From contig NZ_JZJL01000007.1 of the NCBI RefSeq assembly GCF_000971335.1, positions 62,001-126,000 of the forward strand: 64,000 nt of DNA, given 5' to 3'. Under the pieces are notes generated by a model. The model was not told the origin of the DNA. It did not search any database and worked only from the letters and a program-made list of their open reading frames with translations. Positions within the stretch are counted from its first letter, which is position 1. Every line of letters starts with the position of its first letter. The stretch comes from Chromobacterium vaccinii (GTDB lineage: Bacteria > Pseudomonadota > Gammaproteobacteria > Burkholderiales > Chromobacteriaceae). A program made the position numbers and the translations under genes. This document shows positions 46,826 to 55,705 of the stretch, in pieces.

Positions 46826-47743
46826 TCAGGCGGGGACGATCCTGGCCAGCCAGGCCAGGATATCGCCTTCCACTTCGGCGCGGTTGCTTTCGTTCAGCAT
46901 CTCGTGCCGTCCGCCCGGGTAAACCTTGCTTTGCAGGTCCAGCACGCCGGCGTCGCGGTAGCGGATCTCCAGCTGTCCCAGCGCCAGCCGGCCCAGGCTG
47001 ACCGGATCGCGGCTGCCGGCGAACAGCAGCACCGGGCAGCGGCGGTTAATGCCCTGTCCCGCCGCCTCGCCTTGCTCCATGGCGACGATGCCGGCGAACA
47101 GATCGGCCCACAGGCCCGGCGCCGGATCGAAGCCGCAGTCCGGATCGGCGAGGTAGGCGTCCACTTCGGCCGGGTCGCGGCTCAGCCACTCCATCTTGGT
47201 CCGCCACGGTGGAAAGCCCAGATTGAAGCTGCCGAACACCAGCGCGGCCATCAGCCGGCTGGGCCGGTCCCAGCCGCGGCGCCGGCCCAGGAAGCGGGCG
47301 AAGGCGCCCAATAGCCGCGCCAGCGGCCGCTGGCGGTAGCCGGTGGACGACAGCATCAGGCCGGCCAGCTGGCCGCCGTAGCGCAGGAAGTGGGCGCGTG
47401 CGATGAAGCTGCCCATGCTGTGGCCGAACAGGACGACCGGCAGGCCGGGATGGCGCTCTGCCGCGTGGCGGCGCGTGGTCTCCACGTCGTCCACCACCTT
47501 GCGCCAGCCGTCGTCGGCGGCGAAATAGCCGCGCGGCGCGGTCGAGGCGCCGTGGCCGCGGTGGTCGTGCGCGTACACCGCGTAGCCGGCCGCCGTCAGC
47601 GTCCCGGCGAAGCGGTCGTAGCGCGCCGCGTATTCGCTCATGCCGTGCGATATCAGCACCGCGGCGCGCGGCGGGCCGTCCGGCAGCCATTCGCACAGCG
47701 GAATGGCTTCGCCGTCGACGGCGGTCAAAAAGGTACGGTGCAT
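46826..47743 (-). CDS. Alpha/beta hydrolase, monoacylglycerol-lipase type
   Basis: This is a 305-residue cytosolic serine hydrolase. The catalytic triad can be placed: Ser in LFGHSMGSFIARA, Asp in FAGSRDPVS and His in YPGGRHEMLNE. The oxyanion loop LISHGMSEYAARYD and the HDHRGHGAS strand are those of monoacylglycerol lipase/lysophospholipase L2-like members. The substrate is likely a lysophospholipid or monoglyceride. It lies 36 bp before the GST gene and 58 bp after a GNAT gene on the same strand, so the four minus-strand genes could be one transcript. Confidence 0.88.
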   Translation of the reverse strand: MHRTFLTAVDGEAIPLCEWLPDGPPRAAVLISHGMSEYAARYDRFAGTLTAAGYAVYAHDHRGHGASTAPRGYFAADDGWRKVVDDVETTRRHAAERHPGLPVVLFGHSMGSFIARAHFLRYGGQLAGLMLSSTGYRQRPLARLLGAFARFLGRRRGWDRPSRLMAALVFGSFNLGFPPWRTKMEWLSRDPAEVDAYLADPDCGFDPAPGLWADLFAGIVAMEQGEAAGQGINRRCPVLLFAGSRDPVSLGRLALGQLEIRYRDAGVLDLQSKVYPGGRHEMLNESNRAEVEGDILAWLARIVPA

Positions 47744-47801
47744 GCGCTTGCCCTTGCGTTGGTGAAGCGGGTTTCCCAGGCTGCGGCGCGCGGCCGTCGC
47801 G

Positions 47802-48383
47802 TCAGCCCAGCAGCGGCCGGCCGTTGAAGTTCGGGTTGGTCAGCGAAGTCAGCACGTGGTCGCGCCAGGCGCCGTCGAGAAACAGGTAATCCTTGGCCTG
47901 TCCTTCGACGGAAAAACCCAGCCTTTGCAGCAGCGCGGCGCTGCGCGCATTGTCAGGCTGGTAATTGGCTTGGATGCGGTGCAGCTTGAGTTCATCGAAG
48001 GCGAAGGCGATGGCCGACTGCAGCGCCTCGCGCATCAGGCCCTGCCCTTCGCGCGCGCGGTCGATGCCGTAGCCGAGGTGGCAGGCCTGGAACACGCCGC
48101 GGACGATATTGCTGAAGCCGACGGTGCCGATGATCCGTTCCGGCTCGGCCGGCATCGTCAGCAGGAAGCGCGCGCTATGTCCTTCCATCCATGAGCGCGC
48201 GCCTTGGCGCAGCTGGCTGCGCCAATATTCCTCGCTGTAGTACTGCGGCCCCGGCGTCGGTCCCCAGGGTTCGAGATGGGCGCGGTTGCGGCGGTAGTAG
48301 TCGAGCGCGGCCGCCGCCAGGTCCGGATGGGCCGGCAACAACTTCAGGCGCGCGGTGTCGAGTGCGGGCTGGATCAGGCTCAT
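47802..48383 (-). CDS. GNAT N-acetyltransferase, RimJ type (copy 2)
   Basis: This is a 193-residue acetyltransferase using acetyl-CoA. The CoA-binding motif A is seen as GREGQGLMREALQ-like GYGIDRAREGQGLMREAL, with HRIQANYQPDNARSAALLQRLGF as the typical RimJ/RimL motif B. Relatives acetylate the N-terminal amine of ribosomal proteins or small molecules; the target is unknown. It is a tandem duplicate of the gene at 48450, with the same length and long shared blocks such as SNIVRGVFQACHLGYGID. Its start at 48383 is aligned with its copy. Confidence 0.9.
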   Translation of the reverse strand: MSLIQPALDTARLKLLPAHPDLAAAALDYYRRNRAHLEPWGPTPGPQYYSEEYWRSQLRQGARSWMEGHSARFLLTMPAEPERIIGTVGFSNIVRGVFQACHLGYGIDRAREGQGLMREALQSAIAFAFDELKLHRIQANYQPDNARSAALLQRLGFSVEGQAKDYLFLDGAWRDHVLTSLTNPNFNGRPLLG

Positions 48384-48449
48384 GCGTCGCTTCTTGATGA
48401 CGACAGCCTAGATAGTAGTCGCAAGGCGAAGCGCCGCTCAAGCCCGGAA

Positions 48450-49031
48450 TCAGGCCAGCAGCGCGGAAGCGTCGAAATCCGGATTGCGCAGCGAGGTCAG
48501 CGCGTGGTCGCGCCACTCGCCGTTGATGAACAAATAATCCTTGGCCACGCCTTCCTCGACAAAACCCAGCCGCCGCAGCAGCGCGCCGCTGCGGATGTTT
48601 TGCGGCTGGTAATTGGCCTGGATGCGGTGCAGCTTCAATTCGTCGAAGGCGAGGCGGATCACCGCCTGCAGCGCCTCGCGCATCAGCCCCTGGCCTTCGC
48701 AGTCCTGATCGATGCCATAGCCCAGATGGCAGGCCTGGAACACGCCGCGCACGATATTGCTGAGGCTGGCGGTGCCGATGATCCGTTCCGGCGCCTCGCG
48801 CCAGGTCAGCGCATAGCGCGCCTCGCGGCCCTCGCGCCACGCTTGCGCGCGCTGCGCCAGCTGTTTTGTCCAATAGCCTTCGGTGAAGAAGTCAGGGCCC
48901 GGCTTCGGGTCCCAGGGCGCGAAGTGTTCGCGATTGCGCTGCCAGTGGCTCAGCATGGCGGCGGCCAGCTCCGGCGCGGCGGGCAGCAAGCGCAAGCGCG
49001 GGGTATCCAGGATGGGGAGATCGAATGACAT
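48450..49031 (-). CDS. GNAT N-acetyltransferase, RimJ type (copy 1)
   Basis: This is a 193-residue acetyltransferase with ERIIGTASLSNIVRG, CEGQGLMREALQ (acetyl-CoA pyrophosphate loop) and HRIQANYQPQNIRSG. ATG 49031 is chosen over ATG 49055 because the resulting length and N-terminus (MSFDLPILDTPRLRLLP) match the copy at 47802 exactly. The ribosome-binding site is weak. The 66-bp spacer between the copies holds no other gene. The two have diverged mainly in the N-terminal 80 residues, which suggests separate substrates. Confidence 0.88.
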   Translation of the reverse strand: MSFDLPILDTPRLRLLPAAPELAAAMLSHWQRNREHFAPWDPKPGPDFFTEGYWTKQLAQRAQAWREGREARYALTWREAPERIIGTASLSNIVRGVFQACHLGYGIDQDCEGQGLMREALQAVIRLAFDELKLHRIQANYQPQNIRSGALLRRLGFVEEGVAKDYLFINGEWRDHALTSLRNPDFDASALLA

Positions 49032-49149
49032 GGCGCGCGCTTTATGACAAAGCATTGGATGCTATCAAAAGAACTTTGTCACTTCCAGAGCGCGAGTGGA
49101 AAGCGGAAACTTCGCCGCCAGCGAACGCCGGCGGCGATACAGATGAGGC

Positions 49150-50031
49150 TTAGCCAGCCAGACGCTGCAGCGCCTCGCGGTATTTGGCGGCGGTTTTCTC
49201 GCGCACGTCCAGCGGCACGGCCGGGGCCGGCGCCTGCTTGTTCCAGCCGGAGGCCTCCAGCCAGTCGCGGACGAACTGCTTGTCGAACGACGGCGGGTTG
49301 CTGCCCGGCTGGTAGCTGTCGGCCGGCCAGAAGCGGCTGGAGTCCGGCGTCAGCGCCTCGTCCATCAGCGTCAGCGTGCCGTTTTCGTCCAGGCCGAACT
49401 CGAACTTGGTGTCGCAGATGATGATGCCGCGCGTCGCCGCGTAGGCGGCGGCGGTCTGGTACAGCAGGATGGCGGTGTCGCGAACCTTGGCCGCCAGCGC
49501 CTTGCCGACGATGGCCTCGCACTGCGCGAAGTCGATGTTCTCGTCGTGGTCGCCCACCGCCGCCTTGGTGGACGGGGTGAAGATCGGCTCGGGCAGCTTG
49601 TCCGCCTCGCGCAGGCCGGCCGGCAGCGCGATGCCGCAGACCGAGCCGGACTGCTGGTATTCCTTCCAGCCGGAGCCGGCCAGGTAGCCGCGCACCACAG
49701 CTTCGATCGGCACCGCCTTCAGCCGCTTGGCGACCACGGCGCGGCCCTCCACCTGCGGCAGGTCTTCCGCCGCCACCACGTCTTCCGGCTGGTCGCCGGT
49801 CAGGTGGTTGGGCACCACATCCTTGAGCTTGTCGAACCAGAAGTTGGAGATCGCGGTCAGGATCTGGCCCTTGGCCGGGATCGGGTCGTCCAGGATCACG
49901 TCGAAGGCGGACAGCCGGTCGGTGGCGATCATCAGCATGCGCTGGTCGTCGATCTCATAGAGGTCGCGCACCTTGCCGGAGTAGATCTTGCGCAGGCTTT
50001 TCAGGTGGGTGGTGTTCAGTCCGGTCATCAT
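49150..50031 (-). CDS. purC: SAICAR synthetase, PurC
   Basis: PurC joins aspartate to CAIR in step seven of purine synthesis, using ATP. The 293-residue product has [61 protein letters not shown] (in part), the TKFEFGLDE motif and [15 protein letters not shown]. The length is that of the longer PurC found in many betaproteobacteria and yeasts. Two adjacent ATGs (50031 and 50028) follow GAAGGAA; the upstream stop overlaps them (ATGATGA), so translation is coupled to alkD. It ends the purE-purK-fosA-alkD-purC unit. Confidence 0.97.
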   Translation of the reverse strand: MMTGLNTTHLKSLRKIYSGKVRDLYEIDDQRMLMIATDRLSAFDVILDDPIPAKGQILTAISNFWFDKLKDVVPNHLTGDQPEDVVAAEDLPQVEGRAVVAKRLKAVPIEAVVRGYLAGSGWKEYQQSGSVCGIALPAGLREADKLPEPIFTPSTKAAVGDHDENIDFAQCEAIVGKALAAKVRDTAILLYQTAAAYAATRGIIICDTKFEFGLDENGTLTLMDEALTPDSSRFWPADSYQPGSNPPSFDKQFVRDWLEASGWNKQAPAPAVPLDVREKTAAKYREALQRLAG

Positions 50032-50624
50032 GCTTCCTTCGCGGGCAGGGGTTTCTGTTGGATTCGTTTCAGCGCTTCGCGCCGCGACAGCGGCGACAGC
50101 GCGATGGAGGACGCGACGAAGCCGCGCACGGCCTCGGCGTCGGTGTAAGCGTATTCGCGCAAGGCCCAGCCTATCGCCTTGCGGATGAAGAATTCGGGGT
50201 CGGCGGCGTTGGCCGCGCAGTAGCGGAACAGCCGCTCGACGTCGGTTTCGCGCTTCCAGTACAGCTGGTGCAGGATGGCGACGCGGCGCAGCCAGAAATC
50301 GCCGCCGCCGGACAGCCTGTCCATGTCGGTTTGGAGCTCGCGCCGGGCGCGGACCAGCTCGCCTATGATCCAGGCCGCCAGGCCGTCGACGGTGTCCCAC
50401 CATGATTTGGCGGTAACCAGCGCCAGCAGCCGCGGCAGGGCGGCCGCCGGCAATTCGGCGGCATGGCGGGCCAGCAGGTCCACCGCCACGTACTGGAATT
50501 CGCGCCCGGGCTGCCGCCACAGCGCGTCGGCCAGTTCCAGCCAGCCGTCGGGGCCGGCCGCGTCCTGCGACTGGATCCAGGCGGCGGCGGCCAGCGCGTC
50601 ACGCAGATCGGCTATCGCGCCCAT
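50028..50624 (-). CDS. AlkD-type DNA alkylation repair protein
   Basis: This is a 198-residue all-helical HEAT-like repeat protein of the AlkC/AlkD DNA glycosylase family, which removes bulky or cationic alkylpurines without base flipping. Family blocks are [30 protein letters not shown] (with the catalytic Asp region), [20 protein letters not shown] and [25 protein letters not shown] (in parts). A strong AGGAGG lies 7 bases before ATG 50624. The start overlaps the fosA stop by one base (TGATG), and the stop overlaps purC, so it is fully embedded in the purine operon. Confidence 0.9.
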   Translation of the reverse strand: MGAIADLRDALAAAAWIQSQDAAGPDGWLELADALWRQPGREFQYVAVDLLARHAAELPAAALPRLLALVTAKSWWDTVDGLAAWIIGELVRARRELQTDMDRLSGGGDFWLRRVAILHQLYWKRETDVERLFRYCAANAADPEFFIRKAIGWALREYAYTDAEAVRGFVASSIALSPLSRREALKRIQQKPLPAKEA

Positions 50625-51040
50625 CAGCCGACCTCCTGGTCGAAGAACACCATGTCCCGGTAAGGCTGGGCGCGGCAGGCGGCGAGGCGGCTTTGCAGCG
50701 AGCCGACGTGCAGCTCCAGCCGGTGGCCGTCCGGGTCCAGGAAGTAAAACGAGTCGCCCTCGCTGCGGTTGTCTTTCCACACGCCGACGCCGGCCGCGCT
50801 GAGCCGCTCGGTCCAGGTCGGGAAATCTGCGGCGGCGATGTCGAACGCGTAATGGGTGTAGCCGCGGCCGGGTTCGGGCGCGTCCAGCGACAGGCACAGC
50901 CACAGTTCGCCCAGGCTCAGGTAGGCGCCGCCGGCCCAGCGCGCGTGCGGACGGGCGCCGAGCAGGCCGTGGTAGAAGTCCCAGGCCCGGTCGAGGTCGG
51001 CGACCGCCAGGGTCAGATGGTTGAGTCCGTTCAGCTTCAT
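50624..51040 (-). CDS. fosA: FosA-type fosfomycin resistance glutathione transferase
   Basis: FosA opens the epoxide of fosfomycin by adding glutathione, with Mn and K as cofactors. The 138-residue VOC-fold product follows FosA closely: metal ligands His8 (LNHLTLAV), His63 (YTHYAFD) and Glu109 (HRLELHVGS); Thr10 and Tyr40 near the substrate; the K-binding loop [13 protein letters not shown]; and SRLAACR with the phosphonate-binding Arg. This makes an active enzyme likely. It lies between purK and alkD with one-base coupling to alkD. A hairpin with a T5 tail separates it from purK, so expression may be by read-through. Confidence 0.92.
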   Translation of the reverse strand: MKLNGLNHLTLAVADLDRAWDFYHGLLGARPHARWAGGAYLSLGELWLCLSLDAPEPGRGYTHYAFDIAAADFPTWTERLSAAGVGVWKDNRSEGDSFYFLDPDGHRLELHVGSLQSRLAACRAQPYRDMVFFDQEVG

Positions 51041-51046
51041 CGGGAT

Positions 51047-51076
51047 GAAAAATGGCGAAGCCGCCGGCCTCGCCAT
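51047..51076 (-). terminator. Terminator-like hairpin between purK and fosA
   Basis: On the minus strand ATGGCGA / TCGCCAT (with inner GGC/GCC) forms a stem followed by TTTTT. It begins 9 bases after the purK stop, and could end most purEK transcripts before fosA. Confidence 0.75.
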
Positions 51077-51084
51077 CTCTTTCG

Positions 51085-52215
51085 CTACAGGGTGTCCTTC
51101 AACGCCCTGGCCTGGTCCAGCGCTTCGTCGGCGCTGGCGGCCATCACGTTGAAGTGGCCCATCTTGCGGCCCGGGCGCGCCTGTTTCTTGCCGTACAGGT
51201 GCAGCTGGGCGTTGGGGGCCTCGGCCAGCACGTCCCAGTTGGGCTCGTGGCCGTCGTCCTTCCACACGTCTCCCAGCAGGTTCACCATCACCACCGGGCT
51301 GAGCAGGTCGGTGCGGCCCGGCAGCAGGCCGCACATCGCGCGCACCTGCTGCTGGAACTGATCGGTCAGGCAGGCGGTGAGCGTGTAGTGGCCGGAGTTG
51401 TGCGGCCGCGGGGCGATCTCGTTGACCACCAGGCTGTCGTCGGCCAGCACGAAGAATTCCACCGCCAGCACGCCGACGTAGTCCAGCGCCTCGGCCAGTT
51501 TCCGGGCCATCTCCTGCGCCTGCTTGGCCAGCGCCGGGGCGATGCGGGCCGGCACGATGGATTCGTCGAGGATGCCGTTCTTGTGGATGTTTTCCGCTAC
51601 CGGGAACACCGCGCTCTGCGCCGAGCTGACGCGGGTGACGATGGCCGACACTTCCAGCTGCAGGTCCAGCATCTTTTCCAGCACGCAGGCCTGGCCGCCC
51701 AGGTTGGCGTAGGCGGCGCGCGCCTCGGCCGCGGTCTGCACCCGCACCTGGCCCTTGCCGTCGTAGCCGAGGCGGGCGGTTTTCAGGATGCCGGGCAGGT
51801 AGGGCGCAAGTTCCACCTGGATGTCCTCGACGCTTTCGATGGCCAGGTAGGGCGCGGTCGGCAGGCCGGCCTTGTTGATCCACGCCTTCTCGGCGATGCG
51901 GTCTTGGGCGACGGCGACGCAGTCGCCGGACGGCGATACGCGGGTGCGGCGCGCCAGCTCGCGCATCGCGTCGGCGTTGACGTTTTCAAACTCCGTGGTC
52001 ACGGCGGCGCAGCTGTCGGCCAGCTCGCGCAGCGCGGCCGGGTCGTTGTACGGCGCGCGGATGTGGCGGTCGGCGAAGGCCGCCGCCGGCGCGTTCTCGT
52101 CCGGGTCCAGCACGGCGACGCGGTAGCCCATGGTCTTGGCGGCGACGGCGAACATGCGGCCCAGCTGGCCGCCGCCGAGTATGCCCAGCATCGCCGGCGG
52201 CAGGATGGCGGCCAT
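51085..52215 (-). CDS. purK: N5-carboxyaminoimidazole ribonucleotide synthase, PurK
   Basis: PurK carboxylates AIR to N5-CAIR with ATP and bicarbonate. The 376-residue ATP-grasp enzyme opens with [18 protein letters not shown], has [68 protein letters not shown] (in parts) and the closing [14 protein letters not shown] region. It overlaps the purE stop by one base (TAATG), and the two proteins act in sequence. A terminator-like hairpin follows. Confidence 0.97.
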   Translation of the reverse strand: MAAILPPAMLGILGGGQLGRMFAVAAKTMGYRVAVLDPDENAPAAAFADRHIRAPYNDPAALRELADSCAAVTTEFENVNADAMRELARRTRVSPSGDCVAVAQDRIAEKAWINKAGLPTAPYLAIESVEDIQVELAPYLPGILKTARLGYDGKGQVRVQTAAEARAAYANLGGQACVLEKMLDLQLEVSAIVTRVSSAQSAVFPVAENIHKNGILDESIVPARIAPALAKQAQEMARKLAEALDYVGVLAVEFFVLADDSLVVNEIAPRPHNSGHYTLTACLTDQFQQQVRAMCGLLPGRTDLLSPVVMVNLLGDVWKDDGHEPNWDVLAEAPNAQLHLYGKKQARPGRKMGHFNVMAASADEALDQARALKDTL

Positions 52216-52703
52216 TATTCGACCTCCGGCAGCGTCATCGCCAGCACGGTTTCTTCCTGTTGCTTGCGGAAGGCCGTCAGTTTCTCGGCCAGCTCCGGAC
52301 GGGTGGTGGCCAGCATCGCCACCGCGAACAGCGCGGCGTTGGCGGCGCCGGCTTCGCCGATGGCGAAGGTGGCGACCGGGATGCCCTTGGGCATCTGCAC
52401 GATGGACAGCAGCGAATCCTCGCCGCGCAGGTATTTGGACGGTACCGGCACGCCCAGCACCGGCACGTGGGTCTTGGCCGCCAGCATGCCCGGCAGATGG
52501 GCGGCGCCGCCGGCGCCGGCGATGATGGCCGCGAGGCCGCGCGGCGCGGCCTCCTCGGCGTACTGGAACAGCAGGTCCGGGGTGCGGTGGGCGGAGACGA
52601 CGCGGGTTTCGCAGGCGATGCCGAAGCTTTTCAGCACGCGGGCGGCGTGCTGCATCACTTCCCAGTCGCTGTTGCTACCCATCACGATGCCGACTTCAAT
52701 CAT
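52215..52703 (-). CDS. purE: N5-CAIR mutase, PurE
   Basis: PurE moves the carboxylate of N5-CAIR to C4, giving CAIR. The 162-residue product is a class I Pur[32 protein letters not shown] with the catalytic His-Arg, [27 protein letters not shown] and [19 protein letters not shown]. It is the first gene of the minus-strand purine unit. A minus-strand -10-like TTAAAAT lies about 40 bp upstream; a clear -35 is missing, and the PurR system of enterics is not expected here. Confidence 0.97.
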   Translation of the reverse strand: MIEVGIVMGSNSDWEVMQHAARVLKSFGIACETRVVSAHRTPDLLFQYAEEAAPRGLAAIIAGAGGAAHLPGMLAAKTHVPVLGVPVPSKYLRGEDSLLSIVQMPKGIPVATFAIGEAGAANAALFAVAMLATTRPELAEKLTAFRKQQEETVLAMTLPEVE

Positions 52704-52828
52704 GGCGGTGCTGCTCGCGGATGGTGAACGAAGAACGCGATTTTAACCGATGCCGCAGGCTACCCGTTATGGTTTTTTATTTTCAGATCAAGACAGTTAG
52801 CGAATAAAGCTGTCCTGAATCAGCGGCT

Positions 52829-53650
52829 TCAAGCCAGTTTCGGATAGGTGAACAACAACAGGTGCAGCGTGTTGAAAGCCAGGTGGGCCAGCACTGCCAG
52901 CCATAGCTGGCGGCGCGCGGCGTAGATCAGGCCGTAGCCGATGCCGGCCAGCGTGGCCAGGCCCATCCAGGACCAGCCGCCGGCCAGGTGGGCCAGGCCG
53001 AACAGCAGCGACGCCGCCATCAGCGCGGCGAAGGGTTCGGTGCGCAGCTCCAGCCAGCGCTGGACGCCGGCGCGGAAGAAGGCTTCCTCCACCAGCGACA
53101 CCAGGAAGCAGTTGGCCAGCAGCCACGGCAGCAGCCAGGTCGGCCACTTCGGCGCGAAGCTTATCGTTCCGACGGCGGCGGCGATGCCGAGCACGAACAG
53201 CAGCGCCAGCGCGCCGACAGCCGCGGCCGGCCAGCCCAGCTGCCGTTCCGGCAGCGGCGCGCGGCACAGGTTCAGCAGCAGCAGCAGGCCGGCGAAACCC
53301 TTGTCATAGCTCCAGAACAGCCGGTAAGGCGCGCTGTCCGGGCTGGCCCGGCCCTGCCACAGCAGCGGATTGTCGAAACCGGGCAGCGCGTGCACCGCCA
53401 GCGCCAGCAGCGCGGCGATCCACACCAGGTAAAGCTCCGGCCGCGGATAGCGGCGCAGCGCCAGCGTCAGCCCGGCGACGGCGGCCGCGCTCACCACGCC
53501 CAGCGGCTGCAGCACGCCGGCGGCCAGCGCCAGCATCGCGCTGGTGATCAGGGCGATCCATCCGGGCGCTTCCTGGCGCAGGTTGGCGGCGAGCAGTCCC
53601 AGCGCCAGCAGGCCGTAGGCGGCCAGCGTCAAGGAGGAAAGCGTGAACAT
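52829..53650 (-). CDS. CPBP-family intramembrane metalloprotease
   Basis: This is a 273-residue polytopic membrane protein with about eight hydrophobic segments. The three CPBP (Abi/Rce1) motifs lie in the second half: VEEAFFRAGVQ (the paired Glu and Arg), LLFGLAHLAGG (first His), and LAHLAFNTLHLL (HxxxN-type second His). These residues bind the catalytic zinc in Rce1-type proteases. In bacteria such proteins process small peptides or act in immunity to bacteriocins; the substrate is unknown. It is monocistronic, separated by 125 bp from purE and converging on nothing, as both are on the minus strand. Confidence 0.88.
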   Translation of the reverse strand: MFTLSSLTLAAYGLLALGLLAANLRQEAPGWIALITSAMLALAAGVLQPLGVVSAAAVAGLTLALRRYPRPELYLVWIAALLALAVHALPGFDNPLLWQGRASPDSAPYRLFWSYDKGFAGLLLLLNLCRAPLPERQLGWPAAAVGALALLFVLGIAAAVGTISFAPKWPTWLLPWLLANCFLVSLVEEAFFRAGVQRWLELRTEPFAALMAASLLFGLAHLAGGWSWMGLATLAGIGYGLIYAARRQLWLAVLAHLAFNTLHLLLFTYPKLA

Positions 53651-53719
53651 GGCGGCTCCGTCGCGGGATGGGCAAGCGTCCGATGATAAGGCTTGGACGC
53701 GGCGAGGCCAAACGCTTCC

Positions 53720-54043
53720 TCAGGGTTTGGGCGGATGCGGCCGCAGCAGCCGGCGGCGCTGGGCGTCGGCGAGGTAGGCGGCGATCGGCGCCACCTCTTC
53801 CGCCGGGATGGGCGCCTTGAACGCCTGCCGCATCTTGTCGACGACGGCGCGCCAGCGCGCTTCGTCGAAGTCCGGCTGCAGCGCGATGTAATCGACGGAA
53901 TGGCAGATCATGCAGCGCTGCAGCGCCGGCAGATAGCCGGGATGGCCGCTGTCCGGCAGCATCGCCGTCTCGTTGGGCAGCGCGATGCTGGCCGCGCCGG
54001 CGGGGGCGGCCAGCAAGGCCAGGATCAGCAGCGCGGCCCTCAT
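53720..54043 (-). CDS. sorB: Sulfite dehydrogenase cytochrome subunit, SorB-like
   Basis: This is a 107-residue exported monoheme cytochrome c with a signal peptide (residues 1-17), the heme motif CMICH near residue 44, and the helical MRQAFKAPIPAEEVAPIAAYLA toward the end, where a distal Met supplies the second ligand (in DKMRQ). SorB accepts electrons from SorA and passes them to cytochrome c. Its ATG overlaps the stop of the sorA gene by 4 bp (ATGA), the usual coupling. The assignment rests mainly on this partnership. Confidence 0.87.
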   Translation of the reverse strand: MRAALLILALLAAPAGAASIALPNETAMLPDSGHPGYLPALQRCMICHSVDYIALQPDFDEARWRAVVDKMRQAFKAPIPAEEVAPIAAYLADAQRRRLLRPHPPKP

Positions 54044-55260
54044 CGCTTCGTCTCCGCGACCATGATTTCCAGCCGCTCGACCACGTTGCGGGCGTAGCCG
54101 CCGGGGTTCCACGGCTGCGCCAGCGGCTGGACCTGGCCGTCGTTGGCGGCGGCGCGCGCCATCAGCGTCAGCGGTCCCGGCTTCACGCCGTCCAGCGCCA
54201 GCGTCCACGGCCGGAACGCGAAGCGCCCGGCGTCCGGCCCCAGCTCGGCCTGCCGCCAGCTGACGCCGCCGTCGGCGGAGACGTCCACCCGGCGGATGCC
54301 GCTGCCGCCGTCGAAGGCGATGCCGCGCAGCGCCAGCCTCCCGTCCGGCACGGCGTCGCCGCGGGCGAGGTTGGTGATGAAGCTGCGCACCTTCATCCGG
54401 GTCAGCCGCGTAGTCTTGTCCGGCTTGGTCCCGGGCGGCACGCCGTTGTCCGGGGTATCGGGCACGGTGTAGGCCTGGCTGGCGAACCAGCCGTCGAACA
54501 CGTGGTCCAGCACTTCGATATGCGACAGGTGTTTGATCCAGTAGGCGGCGTAGAAGCCGGGAATCACCAGCCGGATCGGGTAGCCGTTCAGCACCGGCAG
54601 GGGCCGGCCGTTCATTTCCCAGGCGATCATCGGCTCCGGCCGCAGCGCGTCGGCGAGGTCGAGCGAGCGGATGAAGGGCGGCGTTTGCTCCAGCGCCGGC
54701 TGGTCGGTGCCGCGGCAGGCGATCTGGCGCGCGCCGTCCATCACGCCGGCGGCGGCCAGCACGTCGGACAGCCGCGCGCCGGCCATCTCGACGCAGGCCA
54801 TGGAGCCGTTGCCCAGCTGCGCGCCCTGCACCCGCGGCTGCGACAGGCCGCGGCCGTTGCCGGCGCATTGCATCACCACGGTCTGGCGCACCGTCTCGAA
54901 GCGCTTTTGCAGGTCGGCCAGCGTCAGCGTCAGCGGCCGCTTCACTTTGCCGTCTATGGTCAGGGTGTGGGCGGCGGGGTCGATGTCCAGCGGGTGGCCG
55001 GCCAGGTGGTAGCGGACGAACACCGCCTCGTTGGGCGTGATCAGGCTGTGGTCGAATTGGGAAAACGGCGTTTCCAGATGCACCGGCCGGGCGGTGATGC
55101 GCAGCAGCGGCATCTTCTGCGGGTAAGGCGCCAGCTCGCGCCAGCCATTGTCGAAACCCTGGTCCAGCCAGGCGCCGGCGCGCGTCCGGCCGGCCAGGCC
55201 CAGCAGCCCGGCGGCGAGGCCGGCTTTCAGCAAGGCCCGGCGAGTTGCGGCATCATCCAT
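54040..55260 (-). CDS. sorA: Sulfite dehydrogenase molybdenum subunit, SorA-like
   Basis: SorA oxidises sulfite to sulfate in the periplasm with a molybdenum cofactor. The 406-residue protein has an N-terminal export signal with twin arginine (TRRALLKAGLAAGLLG; a weak Tat-like form), the Moco domain with the invariant cysteine Cys132 in MQCAGNGRG, AWEMNGRPLPVLNGYPIRLVIPGFY (in part) and the KHLSHIEVLD stretch, and a C-terminal dimerisation domain (RRVDVSADGGVSW, PLTLMARAAAND). It forms a two-gene operon with the cytochrome sorB. The MoaDE proteins encoded earlier in the window supply the cofactor. Confidence 0.92.
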   Translation of the reverse strand: MDDAATRRALLKAGLAAGLLGLAGRTRAGAWLDQGFDNGWRELAPYPQKMPLLRITARPVHLETPFSQFDHSLITPNEAVFVRYHLAGHPLDIDPAAHTLTIDGKVKRPLTLTLADLQKRFETVRQTVVMQCAGNGRGLSQPRVQGAQLGNGSMACVEMAGARLSDVLAAAGVMDGARQIACRGTDQPALEQTPPFIRSLDLADALRPEPMIAWEMNGRPLPVLNGYPIRLVIPGFYAAYWIKHLSHIEVLDHVFDGWFASQAYTVPDTPDNGVPPGTKPDKTTRLTRMKVRSFITNLARGDAVPDGRLALRGIAFDGGSGIRRVDVSADGGVSWRQAELGPDAGRFAFRPWTLALDGVKPGPLTLMARAAANDGQVQPLAQPWNPGGYARNVVERLEIMVAETKR

Positions 55261-55341
55261 GTTCGCGCCCTTTGGGCATGGGAATGGACGCGATGCTAGG
55301 AGCCGCGCGGGCGGCCGTCTACCGGGGAAAGGGACAGGCGC

Positions 55342-55632
55342 TCAGCCGCGGCGGGCGCGCCAGCGACGCGTCAGCGCGCCGGCCGTGGTGGCGAGGATGC
55401 CCAGTCCGGCCACCCACACGCCCAGGCCGAAGCCGGGCGGCATTTCGCCGGAATCGGTCGCGGCGGGCTCGGCCAGCAGCATCATCAGCAGGCCGCCGAC
55501 CAGCAGCAGCGCGCAGCCCAGCCAGTACAGCCGGCGCTGGTGCCAGCCCTGGAACAGCGAATACAGCAGCGAGCCCAGGTACAGGCCCAGCAGCGCGGCG
55601 GCGGGAATCCATTCGGAGGAAGGGGTGGACAT
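55342..55632 (-). CDS. Small membrane protein, 96 aa, unknown
   Basis: The product has three predicted membrane segments (AAALLGLYLGSLLYSLF, YWLGCALLLVGGLLMMLLA, GFGLGVWVAGLGILATTAGAL in parts) and a short basic tail. I do not recognise the family. ATG 55632 is taken as the start; a TTG 24 bp upstream is possible, and the ribosome-binding site is weak in both cases. It lies 81 bp upstream of sorA on the same strand and might be co-transcribed, but nothing in the sequence ties it to sulfite oxidation. Confidence 0.6.
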   Translation of the reverse strand: MSTPSSEWIPAAALLGLYLGSLLYSLFQGWHQRRLYWLGCALLLVGGLLMMLLAEPAATDSGEMPPGFGLGVWVAGLGILATTAGALTRRWRARRG

Positions 55633-55705
55633 CGGTCTGGCGTTTAGCTCGGGCAAAAGACGATAGACCCGGCCGGACGGGACTGGTTCGTCCGGCCGGG
55701 GCGTT

